DNA of 31,178 nucleotides from Minisyncoccota bacterium (lineage in GTDB: Bacteria; Patescibacteriota; Minisyncoccia; Phycocordibacterales; Phycocordibacteraceae): positions 1-31,178 of the forward strand of contig JAQUAU010000006.1 of the NCBI GenBank assembly GCA_028687085.1. The letters are read 5' to 3'. Of this stretch, positions 6,676 to 13,172 are shown piece by piece. Below the pieces are notes generated by a model. It ran no database searches. It was not told where the DNA came from and saw only the letters and a program-made list of their open reading frames with translations. A program made the position numbers and the translations under genes. The stretch's first letter is position 1; each line of letters starts with the position of its first letter.

Positions 6676-8121
6676 ATGGTAGTAAAAAAACCAAATGAAA
6701 TGACTATAGAGGAGGCGGCCCGCGCCCTGCGAGGCGAGTCCGCCAGCCGGCGGATCACGGTACGCGAGCTCTGGGACGCGTGTGCCGAGACGGCACAGGC
6801 CAAGAATCCCGAGCTGAACGCCTTTCTTGAAATCTTCGAGGCTGATGATGTGGCCATCGAATCGGCGCAGAAGCGCCTTGATGAAGAAGGCGATGCAGCG
6901 CCATTGCTTTGCGGCATCCCGCTCGCGATTAAAGACAACATTTTAATAGAAGGGCACACCGCGAGCGCCGCGAGTAAGATGCTCGAGAATTATAAGGCGA
7001 CCTATGATGCAACGGTTATCAAGAAACTGAAAGCGCAGAATGCGCTCTTTCTCGGCCGCACCAACATGGACGAGTTCGCAATGGGCTCTTCGACTGAACA
7101 CTCGGCGTATGGTCCGACCAAGAATCCGCTCGATACTTCTCGCGTGCCCGGCGGCTCCTCGGGCGGCTCTGCGGCGGCTGTCGCGGCGCATCTAGTCATC
7201 GCCGCTCTCGGTTCTGACACTGGCGGTTCTATCCGCGAGCCAGCTGCATATACCGGCCTCATCGGGCTGAAGCCGACCTAAGGCGCGGTCTCGCGCTCCG
7301 GCCTCATCGCGCTCGGCTCATCGCTCGACCAGATTGGACCGCTCACAAAGACGATTGAAGATGCACGCATTCTCTATGAAGCGATTCGCGGCATTGACCC
7401 GCTCGACTCCACAACGATTCCTGATGGTACATACGGCGTGCGTGCACTCCCGAAGCGTCTTCGCGTAGGGGTGCCGCGGCATCTGCTCGCTGAGGGCGTG
7501 GATGCCGATGTGCTCGCCGCCTTTGATGCGATGCTTGCAAAGCTCGAGAGTGAAGGGCACACGCTTGTTGATGTCGAATTGCCGACGAGCAGCCACGCGC
7601 TCGCAGCCTACTACGTCATCATGCCGGCTGAAGTGTCGACCAATCTCGCCCGTCTCGACGGCATGCGCTACGGGCACGCCTCACGCGGCGCCACGCTCCT
7701 CGAGGACTATATCGCTTCTCGTACTGAAGGTTTCGGCGAAGAGACGCTCCGGCGCATCCTCTTGGGCACCTTCGTGCTCTCTTCGGGCTACATCGACGCG
7801 TATTATAAAAAAGCGGATGCGGCGCGCGCGGTCCTGCGCCGCGAATACGACGCGGCGTTTGAGTCGTGCGACGTGATCGCCTTCCCGACGACGCCGTCGC
7901 CCGCCTTCAAGTTCGGCGAGAAGAGCGATCCGCTCGCTATGTATCTCGGCGACATCTTCACCATCACTGCGAACCTCACCGGCATGCCGGCGCTCTCGCT
8001 CCCGATGGGGACGGTGGTGCGCGACGGCACACAGCTCCCGGTCGGGATCCATTTCACTGCGCCGCATCAGGCAGAAGAGGCTCTTTTCACCATCGGACGC
8101 ATTGTTGAAGGCCTCGGTTAG
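6676..8121 (+). pseudogene. gatA: Glutamyl-tRNA amidotransferase subunit A, interrupted by one in-frame TAA
   Basis: Amidase-signature subunit that hydrolyses glutamine and passes ammonia to GatB. K86 (PLAIKDN), the cis-Ser region GGSSGGS (about 159-165) and nucleophile S185 (DTGGSIREP) form the Ser-Ser-Lys triad. At 7279-7281 a TAA replaces the Tyr codon of the conserved KPTYGxVSRxGLIALxSSLDQIGP block; translation then continues in the same frame without any further defect to the stop at 8119-8121. A TAC to TAA change would explain it. Because GatA is normally essential with GatC, and everything else is conserved, a sequencing or consensus error, a minority allele, or stop readthrough are all plausible; a truly dead gene is less likely. 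Residues 22-27 derive from a short palindrome. Start at 6676 is likely; 6700 is possible. Confidence 0.88.
6739..6754. repeat. Short palindrome TCCGCC-AGCC-GGCGGA in gatA
   Basis: Six-base arms identical to the outer arms of the gatC palindrome, about 210 nt downstream of it. It encodes SASRR near the N-terminus of GatA, where family members normally have only a short loop. Confidence 0.65.
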
Positions 8122-8145
8122 CTTTTATCGTCTATACTAGAAGAG

Positions 8146-8724
8146 ATGGGTCCTGAACAGGCGAATGTCGAATACTGGTTCCGTCTCCTCTATGAGTGCA
8201 TCTACGGCGCCTGCTATGGCTCGGTCGGCGTCACCGGCTTTGTCGCATGGTTCGCGCATCTCTGGATCTGGATCACGATTATCGGCTACGCCGCTGCAAT
8301 CTTCGGGCTCTTCGTCATCGTTTACTGCACGATGCGCATCTTCGAGCTCCGCGAACGCGAAGAGCATTTCTATACCACGCTGCTCGTCCCCAAGGAGGCA
8401 GAGGGCGGCACGCATCCGCGCTGGGAGCATATCCAGTCTCTTCTTGAAGGAGGCCGTCCGAGCGAGTGGCGCGAAGCGATTATCGAGGCTGACATCATGC
8501 TCGATGATGTGCTTACCGAGCAGGGCTACGAGGGCGACGGTCTCGGCGAGAAGCTCCGGGCCGCTGACCAGACGACGTTCAAGACGATCAAGAACGCGGG
8601 AGAGGCACATGGCGTGCGCAACAAGATTGCGCACCAGGGCTCGACCTTCGATCTCTCTGAGTCACTTGCACGCCGCACGCTCGCGCACTACGAGGCGGTG
8701 TTTAGAGAATTTAAAGTCATCTGA
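8146..8724 (+). CDS. Membrane-anchored protein with a HEPN-like RNKIAH motif
   Basis: A 192-residue protein. Residues about 20-65 hold two hydrophobic segments (GSVGVTGFVAWFAHLWIW and IIGYAAAIFGLFVIVYC), then a basic and acidic cytosolic part. The C-terminal half is helical: WREAIIEADIMLDDVLTEQGYEGDGLGEKL, then VRNKIAHQG with R158 and H163. R-x4-H is the signature spacing of HEPN ribonucleases, and the surrounding pattern (DxxLDxxL...GxxLGEKL...HxVRNxIAH) recurs in conserved proteins of Parcubacteria. Whether it cuts RNA is unknown, since some HEPN domains are only structural. TATACT ends 7 nt before the ATG, so the transcript is probably leaderless. Confidence 0.75.
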   Translation: MGPEQANVEYWFRLLYECIYGACYGSVGVTGFVAWFAHLWIWITIIGYAAAIFGLFVIVYCTMRIFELREREEHFYTTLLVPKEAEGGTHPRWEHIQSLLEGGRPSEWREAIIEADIMLDDVLTEQGYEGDGLGEKLRAADQTTFKTIKNAGEAHGVRNKIAHQGSTFDLSESLARRTLAHYEAVFREFKVI

Positions 8725-8755
8725 ACGAAAAACCGCCTCAGGGCGGTTTTTCGTT
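8724..8755. terminator. Bidirectional intrinsic terminator between the HEPN-like gene and the tRNA
   Basis: AACGAAAAACCGCC (8724-8737) pairs perfectly with 8742-8755 around TCAG. The stem has five A on one side and five T on the other, so it can terminate the plus-strand gene ending at 8724 and the minus-strand tRNA transcript ending near 8762. Confidence 0.9.
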
Positions 8756-8761
8756 TGCTTG

Positions 8762-9040
8762 TTGCGGGGGCCGGAATCGAACCGGCGTCTGGAGGTTATG
8801 CTTTACCGCTACAACTTTCGTTGCCTTATTCAGTTTGTGGTCTGGACTATGCCTTCACCCGCGTGGGGTGTCTACCGTCTAGTCTCTACACATGGCCCGT
8901 TTCCGGGTTTAGCTCGGTGTTGCCGTGCATCCGAAGATGCGAGGGGTTCGCCGAATTTGGCAGATAATCTTACGCGCAATTGCTCGCGCGCACGCCCGAT
9001 ATGACTCAAGCCTCCCGAGGTACCTCTCCTCTACCCCGCT
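8762..9040 (-). tRNA. Initiator tRNA-fMet(CAU) interrupted by a group I intron
   Basis: On the minus strand the 5' exon is 9040-9009 and the 3' exon 8800-8762. Joined, they give a full cloverleaf: acceptor GCGGGG with CCCCGC, D-stem GAGG/CCTC, anticodon stem GGAGG/CCTCC, loop CTCATAA with anticodon CAT, and T-arm GCCGG-TTCGATT-CCGGC. Initiator identity is shown by an unpaired A1-A72 at the end of the acceptor stem and A11-T24 in the D-stem. The anticodon stem has A29-T41 where most bacterial initiators have G-C, so the three-G-C rule is broken at one position. CCA is not encoded (CAA follows A73). A TATACT at 9053-9048 lies only 7 nt before A1, so transcription may begin at or next to the mature 5' end. 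Confidence 0.92.
8801..9008 (-). ncRNA. Group I self-splicing intron (about 208 nt) in the anticodon loop
   Basis: The intron lies between U33 and C34 of the initiator tRNA, ends in G as group I introns do, and follows a U. On the minus strand it contains the conserved core: AAATTCGGCGAACCCC (about 8958-8943) and GGCAACACCGAGCTAAACCC (about 8924-8905), matching P/P4 and Q/P6 segments, then AGAGACTAGACGG (8888-8876) and GAAGGCATAGTCC (8856-8844), the P7 strands. No ORF of a homing endonuclease is present, so it is a minimal ribozyme like those in cyanobacterial tRNA genes. Boundaries follow from restoring the cloverleaf and are exact only if the loop is CTCATAA. Confidence 0.9.
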
Positions 9041-9047
9041 ATAAGTC

Positions 9048-9104
9048 AGTATACGCTTTTAGTAATTGGACGCAACTGCACCACGATCAAGAAAAGAGTA
9101 TACT
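9048..9104. promoter_or_regulatory. Back-to-back promoters for the tRNA (-) and the 9111 gene (+)
   Basis: On the minus strand TTGCGT (9075-9070), a 16-nt spacer and TATACT (9053-9048) drive the tRNA. On the plus strand TATACT at 9099-9104 ends 6 nt before the ATG at 9111. Both hexamers are identical. Confidence 0.6.
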
Positions 9105-9110
9105 ATCGGC

Positions 9111-9485
9111 ATGTCCGAAGGGATATCTACTAGTTTTGAAAAAGAACCGACGAGAAAAGAGAAAATCATTGCTCTAGCAGTGGAGCTATTCCAAAGTGGC
9201 GAGATTTTTCCTTTTGCGGGTGTCGACGCGGAGTCCTATTCTAGGATGAAGGCCGCCGAAGAAGAGGACCCAGGGTATACGACTCCTGTAGATGAAATTA
9301 TAGAGAGATTTAAGAATGAGGGAATGAAAGTAGTTCTCGGGAAGAATCCCCAAAGCGGAAATGTGTTTGTCTTGCCGGCACAAAGCAGCAATATTGAAAT
9401 GGATAGTATTTCTCCCGGGCAGCTTCAGCTTAGCGAAGAAATGAATGAGAAGCTTCGAGAATTGATCCTGTTGGTAAGAGGATAG
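9111..9485 (+). CDS. Conserved hypothetical protein, about 124 residues
   Basis: Not recognised by function. The protein MSEGISTSFEKEPTRKEK... has no signal or membrane segment; it is acidic and apparently cytosolic. The ordered patterns AEEEDPGYTTPVDEIIERFKNEGMKVVLG and PxSGNVFVLP, followed by an acidic C-terminal helix, look like a conserved family seen in Parcubacteria, recalled by pattern only. A frame extension to a TTG at 9066 exists but would cross the -10; TATACT 6 nt before the ATG at 9111 sets the start. The gene is more AT-rich than the operons on either side. Confidence 0.7.
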   Translation: MSEGISTSFEKEPTRKEKIIALAVELFQSGEIFPFAGVDAESYSRMKAAEEEDPGYTTPVDEIIERFKNEGMKVVLGKNPQSGNVFVLPAQSSNIEMDSISPGQLQLSEEMNEKLRELILLVRG

Positions 9486-9674
9486 AGTACAGTACCGCCA
9501 GGCGACCTAATTTTCTTGAGCGAAGCGCGCTGAGAATCTCTTGGGCGTAACGATTAGAGATTCCAAGTACTCTTGGGGTGATTAGAAAATGGAAGTACTC
9601 CTGTGGTGCATCACGTGCAAAAGCCGCGAGAAATCGCGCCTTTCGTGTTTTGAATATAGAGCTATAATTAGTCC
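9486..9674. other. Intergenic region with a direct-repeat copy and small inverted repeats
   Basis: 189 nt with no credible ORF. It contains the first copy of AGTACAGTACCGCC (9486-9499), an 8-bp inverted repeat GAATCTCT (9534-9541) with 9556-9563, two copies of AAGTACTC, and TATAAT at 9663-9668 six nt before the next ATG. Confidence 0.6.
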
Positions 9675-10337
9675 ATGGAGAGACTTAGCAGAACTCTGTC
9701 GAGAGATTATCCAGCGATTCGGATTTTCCTCGACGATCTCGAGAGCATTGAAACAATCTTGAGAGAAAATGGAGAGAGATTTTCAATAGAGACCGAAGAG
9801 TATAAATTCGACTCAGTCAAAGAGTTGGCAGAAAAGTACACAGGAAGGAATCTGCTCGAAATGAAGATATCCTCTTCGAATCCTCACATTTTTCTGTATT
9901 TTCATAAGACATCGGTCAGATTATATTGCTGCTCTGATGAAACAAAGGCAGTGGGAACCTTTCATAGGCTCGATGTCGTACTCAATTCTGTTTCTTTTAA
10001 ACCGAGATTTTTGTATACGTTCTATTTCGTCTGGCTCATGATTGGAGTTACATCACTCATAAATTACATCCCTATCTTAACGGATAGTGTTTCGAAGCCA
10101 ATCTGGATTATTTTCTGGGTCGTTTACATAATTTGGATGTGTCGGCTCTTCTACATCAGATCGTTCAGGAGCAGTGATATAAGACTTGTGTATAGAAATA
10201 CAATCCAAAATTTCTTTACAAAAAATAAGGATCAATTAACAGTGAATTTCATAATCGCTATTGTATCTATCGTTGGAACTACTCTTGTCACGAACTATTC
10301 CTCAGAAATCCACATTCTATTCAGTTCTTTATTTTGA
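9675..10337 (+). CDS. AT-rich membrane protein of unknown function
   Basis: A 220-residue protein with no recognised family. The N-terminal 110 residues are soluble and mixed alpha/beta with a Ser/Tyr-rich strand region (HIFLYFHKTSVRLYCC). Three hydrophobic segments follow: FLYTFYFVWLMIGVTSLINYIPIL, IWIIFWVVYIIWMCRLFYI and NFIIAIVSIVGTTLVTNY, with a Lys-rich stretch before the last. TATAAT at 9663-9668 lies 6 nt before the ATG. Base composition is distinctly AT-rich and the gene is bracketed by 14-bp direct repeats, suggesting recent acquisition. The arrangement of a cytosolic domain plus three helices would suit a stress or defence protein, but nothing in the sequence proves it. Confidence 0.7.
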   Translation: MERLSRTLSRDYPAIRIFLDDLESIETILRENGERFSIETEEYKFDSVKELAEKYTGRNLLEMKISSSNPHIFLYFHKTSVRLYCCSDETKAVGTFHRLDVVLNSVSFKPRFLYTFYFVWLMIGVTSLINYIPILTDSVSKPIWIIFWVVYIIWMCRLFYIRSFRSSDIRLVYRNTIQNFFTKNKDQLTVNFIIAIVSIVGTTLVTNYSSEIHILFSSLF

Positions 10338-10366
10338 TAGTACAGTACCGCCTCCGGCAATAAGCA

Positions 10367-10397
10367 AACGAAAGCCGCCCCTTGGGGCGGCTTTCGT
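10367..10397 (+). terminator. Hairpin terminator after the 9675 gene
   Basis: ACGAAAGCCGCCCC (10367-10380) pairs perfectly with 10384-10397 around CTT; the stem ends in TTTCGT. The T-tract is short, but the stem is strong and lies between two transcription units. Confidence 0.75.
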
Positions 10398-10429
10398 ATC
10401 ACCGGGTTCAAGCTATACTGTGAATCAAT

Positions 10430-10963
10430 ATGGTCATCCATTTCATCACCGGTAGCAAGAATAAACTCGCAGAAATGCAGGCGGTTTTGGGCGATGTTGA
10501 ACAGCTTGATATCGACCTGCCCGAGATACAGGAGATAGATGCGCACAAGATCATCCGCGCCAAGCTAGAGGAAGCGCTCAAGCACAAGAAGGAAGCTTTT
10601 ATGGTCGAGGATACCTCGCTCTATTTTGACGCATTGAGCGGCCTACCGGGCCCGTTAATTAAGTGGTTTATGAAGACAGTCGGCAATGAAGGCTTATTCA
10701 AAATGACCGAAGCTTTCGATAACTATGGCGCTGAAGCGAAAACGATTATTGGCTACACAGATGGCTCGGGGAATATCGAATTCTTCGAGGGTTCTGTGCG
10801 AGGCACGATTGTGGCACCGCGAGGCGAGACCAATTTTGGTTGGGACCCCATCTTCCAGCCAGAAGGGAAAGACAAGACATTTGCCGAAATGACAGCAGAT
10901 GAAAAGAATGCGCTGAGTATGCGCCGTCTCGCCGCCGAGAAACTAAAGGCGCATTTATCGTGA
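10430..10963 (+). CDS. rdgB: Ham1/RdgB-type non-canonical purine NTP pyrophosphatase
   Basis: A 177-residue enzyme that removes ITP, XTP and dITP from the nucleotide pool by hydrolysis to the monophosphate and pyrophosphate. Family motifs are clear: N-terminal FITGSKNKLAEMQAVLG (SxNxxK nucleotide loop), VEDTSLYFDALSGLPGPLIKWFM with the metal-binding acidic residues, and GWDPIFQPEGKDKTFAEMTADEKNALSMRRLA. The short form and the GLPGPLIKWF block resemble the archaeal/eukaryotic branch (ITPA) more than E. coli RdgB. TATACT ends 10 nt before the ATG, giving a leader of only a few bases. The stop overlaps the next start (GTGA). Confidence 0.93.
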   Translation: MVIHFITGSKNKLAEMQAVLGDVEQLDIDLPEIQEIDAHKIIRAKLEEALKHKKEAFMVEDTSLYFDALSGLPGPLIKWFMKTVGNEGLFKMTEAFDNYGAEAKTIIGYTDGSGNIEFFEGSVRGTIVAPRGETNFGWDPIFQPEGKDKTFAEMTADEKNALSMRRLAAEKLKAHLS

Positions 10964-11355
10964 ACCGCGAAGAGTTTGAGAAATTGGTCGAAGAAGGATT
11001 CCTGCTCTTGCCCGAGAAGTTTCGCGCGAAGATTAGAAATGTCGCCCTACTCGTCGAGGACGAGCCGTCTGCAGACGTACGCACACAAGAGGGGCTCGAA
11101 GAAGGTGAGACCCTGCTTGGGCTGTACCAGGGTATTCCGAACACTGAACGCGGCGACACCTACGGCGTCGGCCCTACGCTCCCCGACACCATCACGCTCT
11201 ATCAGCTCCCGATAGAGGAGGCGGCTCGCGAAGACGAAGAAGATATACGAAAGGTTATTGCCGAGACGATCTGGCACGAGTTCGCCCACTACTTCGGCAT
11301 GGAAGAAGACGAGGTCCGATTCCGCGAAGACCTGCGTGATTCAGAAGCGAAGTGA
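10960..11355 (+). CDS. Minimal zinc metallopeptidase-like protein (DUF1025 type)
   Basis: A 131-residue protein starting with GTG in a GTGA overlap with rdgB. IAETIWHEFAHYFGMEEDEV carries the HExxH zinc motif (H106 and H110) of small metzincin-like proteins of the DUF1025/COG3824 family, whose members start with EEFExLVEEGFxxLPExF as here. VALLVEDEPSAD and LLGLYQGIPNTERG are also family-like. No signal peptide, so it is cytosolic. The protease activity of this family is not established. Translation is coupled to the nucleotide pyrophosphatase. Confidence 0.88.
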   Translation: MNREEFEKLVEEGFLLLPEKFRAKIRNVALLVEDEPSADVRTQEGLEEGETLLGLYQGIPNTERGDTYGVGPTLPDTITLYQLPIEEAAREDEEDIRKVIAETIWHEFAHYFGMEEDEVRFREDLRDSEAK

Positions 11356-11391
11356 TATACTCACGGGGATTATTAGTCTAACGAAACGAAT

Positions 11392-11664
11392 ATGTGGAGT
11401 AACAGCTATTTCGGCTATCCAATGATGGAATACGGCGGGTATGGGAGCTTCTGGTTGGTGAACATCGCATTCACGATCATCTCTGTTGTTATTGTGGTTG
11501 CGGTGGTGGTGGCTGCTGTTCGTTTCGCACGTGGCGGGAAAGGAGAAGGATACCTGCGCCACGGGCTTGGCGGCAACATCGCACTCGATATCTTGAAGGA
11601 GCGCTACGCAAAAGGCGAGATAGATAAAAAGGAGTTCGAAGAGAAGAAAGAGGCTATCAGCTAG
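11392..11664 (+). CDS. Small SHOCT-domain membrane protein
   Basis: A 90-residue protein. A Gly/Tyr-rich N-terminus is followed by one membrane segment (LVNIAFTIISVVIVVAVVVAAVRFA, about 22-46). It ends with the SHOCT motif ALDILKERYAKGEIDKKEFEEKKEAI, a short C-terminal helical hairpin often found on bacterial membrane proteins. Role unknown; the SHOCT motif is usually linked to oligomerisation. A possible TATACT at 11356-11361 would give a leader of about 24 nt. Its TAG lies in the tetranucleotide CTAG (11661-11664), which also supplies the stop codon of the opposing gene. Confidence 0.85.
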   Translation: MWSNSYFGYPMMEYGGYGSFWLVNIAFTIISVVIVVAVVVAAVRFARGGKGEGYLRHGLGGNIALDILKERYAKGEIDKKEFEEKKEAIS

Positions 11665-13172
11665 AAGCCCGGAAAGTAGTCAGTCTTGATAGAGAAGCGA
11701 GAGACGCCCATACCGCGGAGCGTCGTCTTAAATGCTTCCACCATGCCGTGGGGCCCCGAGATATAGAACAGGCGCTCCTTATAGTCGGGAATCTCGCGAG
11801 CGATAAGCGCGCCGTCGATGAATCCTCGATAGGTCCCAGGTACCGGCGCCATCTCATCGGTGAGTGCGTACACGGTCTTCATCCCGATCTCGTGCGCCGC
11901 CTGGTCGAACACCTCTTGATACGCTATCTCACCGGCGGTCTTGTTCGAGTATAGGAGCACGATCGAACGCTCCTCTTTTTTATCCATAAGATACTGCACC
12001 ATGCTCCGGAATGGGGTGATGCCGATGCCTCCGGCAATGAACACAAGTTTCTTGTTCGTGTCCCGCGGCATCACGAAATCGCCGGCGATATGCGAGGCAG
12101 ACAAAACGTCGTGTATCGGCATATGTAGAAGCGCCCGTTTGAAACTGCTCTCTGGCGCATAAAACTTCACACCGAGCCGGATAGTGGGTTCGGTCGGTGA
12201 CGATGCAATCGTGAAGAAGCGTCGGTTGCCGCGATTGTCGCTCTCGCGGTGCCCAAGCGTCCACTCCACATACTGCCCGGGGCGGAAGAGGAGCGGCCGG
12301 TCTGGCTTGAATATAAATTCGTAGGTAGCAGTTGCGAGCTTATGTTTCTCGAGTAAGGTCAGCATGAAGCGTCCCTTCGGGCTCGCTATGTAGACGAATA
12401 TATTTCCTGCGAGGAGCGCGAGTTCAGGAGAGAAGTAGAGAGAGCCGAAGTGAATATTTGGTGCGAAGAGAATTCCAACAATCGCCGCGTAGAGTATCCG
12501 CAGAGAGCGGTTCGGCGGCATGGTGAGCGGCTCGGTGAGCATGACGAAGGCAAGGAACAAGAACGAAGAGTGCAGAAGCGTTTGCAGAATCGGCGTCAGA
12601 ACGCCGACTGAAGAAGAGGTTGCGACAATCGAAGCGAGCGCGACGACCGAGAAGGCGGCGACCAGATCGAATCGGTGTATCTTACGAACAATAAGCAGTC
12701 CGCCGATGACTATAAACGGCAGGAGAGCGAGCGTGCTGCTCACCCACCAGGTCGCCGACTGTCCGAGCACGAATGCAGAAAGCGCGACGCCAAACGCCGC
12801 CGGATTAAAGAGGTGTTTCTTGCCGATTGCGAATATATATTTCGACGCCATCGCCCATGCCGATGCGAACATAAGAAAGCCGATGCCCACAAGGTCGGTG
12901 TAGGCGACTGGACTAATGATGAGTGCGAGGATGAATGCGGTGATGTACGTCGATTCGACGTTTGCTACTGCACCGAAGCTTTTTGCGAATGCGACATTCG
13001 TTGCCGCGCAGGTTGCGAGTATGAGGAATATCGAGAAGAGGAGGTCGACCGGATTCTCAGGGAGGATGCCGGACGCCCCAAAGAGGACAGCAAGCGCATA
13101 CACGACGACGAGGTAGTACAGCACGAGGCGGTACATCGTAATCGAGTTTAAGAATCGGTCGACGGTAGTCAT
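11661..13172 (-). CDS. RnfD/NqrB-like membrane domain fused to a ferredoxin-NAD(P) reductase-like domain
   Basis: A 503-residue fusion. Residues 1-265 hold about nine hydrophobic helices with RnfD/NqrB landmarks: HLFNPAAFGVAL (120-131), SATWW (139-143) and VMLTEPLTMPP (210-220). The canonical flavinylation motif SGAT is absent from this membrane part. Residues 280-503 are a ferredoxin reductase-like domain: RPGQYVEWTL and RRFFTIASSP for FAD, IAGGIGITPFRSMVQYL (379-395) for NAD(P)H, ISGPHGMVEAF and the C-terminal SIKTDYFPGF. The protein could pass electrons from cytosolic NAD(P)H via FAD into the membrane. It is the last gene of the carbon operon, with its ATG overlapping the stop of the FMN-binding protein by one base. 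Confidence 0.9.
   Translation of the reverse strand: MTTVDRFLNSITMYRLVLYYLVVVYALAVLFGASGILPENPVDLLFSIFLILATCAATNVAFAKSFGAVANVESTYITAFILALIISPVAYTDLVGIGFLMFASAWAMASKYIFAIGKKHLFNPAAFGVALSAFVLGQSATWWVSSTLALLPFIVIGGLLIVRKIHRFDLVAAFSVVALASIVATSSSVGVLTPILQTLLHSSFLFLAFVMLTEPLTMPPNRSLRILYAAIVGILFAPNIHFGSLYFSPELALLAGNIFVYIASPKGRFMLTLLEKHKLATATYEFIFKPDRPLLFRPGQYVEWTLGHRESDNRGNRRFFTIASSPTEPTIRLGVKFYAPESSFKRALLHMPIHDVLSASHIAGDFVMPRDTNKKLVFIAGGIGITPFRSMVQYLMDKKEERSIVLLYSNKTAGEIAYQEVFDQAAHEIGMKTVYALTDEMAPVPGTYRGFIDGALIAREIPDYKERLFYISGPHGMVEAFKTTLRGMGVSRFSIKTDYFPGF

Larger units (their letters stand above)
9486..10351. repeat. 14-bp direct repeats flanking the 9675 gene
   Basis: AGTACAGTACCGCC occurs at 9486-9499, starting at the last base of the TAG-containing context of the upstream gene, and again at 10338-10351, just after the stop codon of the 9675 gene. 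Both are preceded by GATAG or GAT. The repeats bracket exactly one AT-rich gene and its promoter. Confidence 0.7.

Noticed and set aside
7279..7281. Alternative genetic code to explain the gatA stop
   Set aside because: Known CPR recoding concerns TGA read as Gly. Here the codon is TAA at a Tyr position, and TAA ends many other genes in the window.
8762..9040. tmRNA (ssrA) instead of tRNA plus intron
   Set aside because: The 3' end resembles a tmRNA acceptor and T-arm, but the 5' part has a full D-arm and anticodon stem, there is no tag ORF, and group I P7 strands are present.
8755..9177. Plus-strand ORFs over the tRNA region
   Set aside because: These are translations of the intron-bearing tRNA on the opposite strand; the AGAGIEPA-type peptide is a familiar false ORF over tRNA T-arms.
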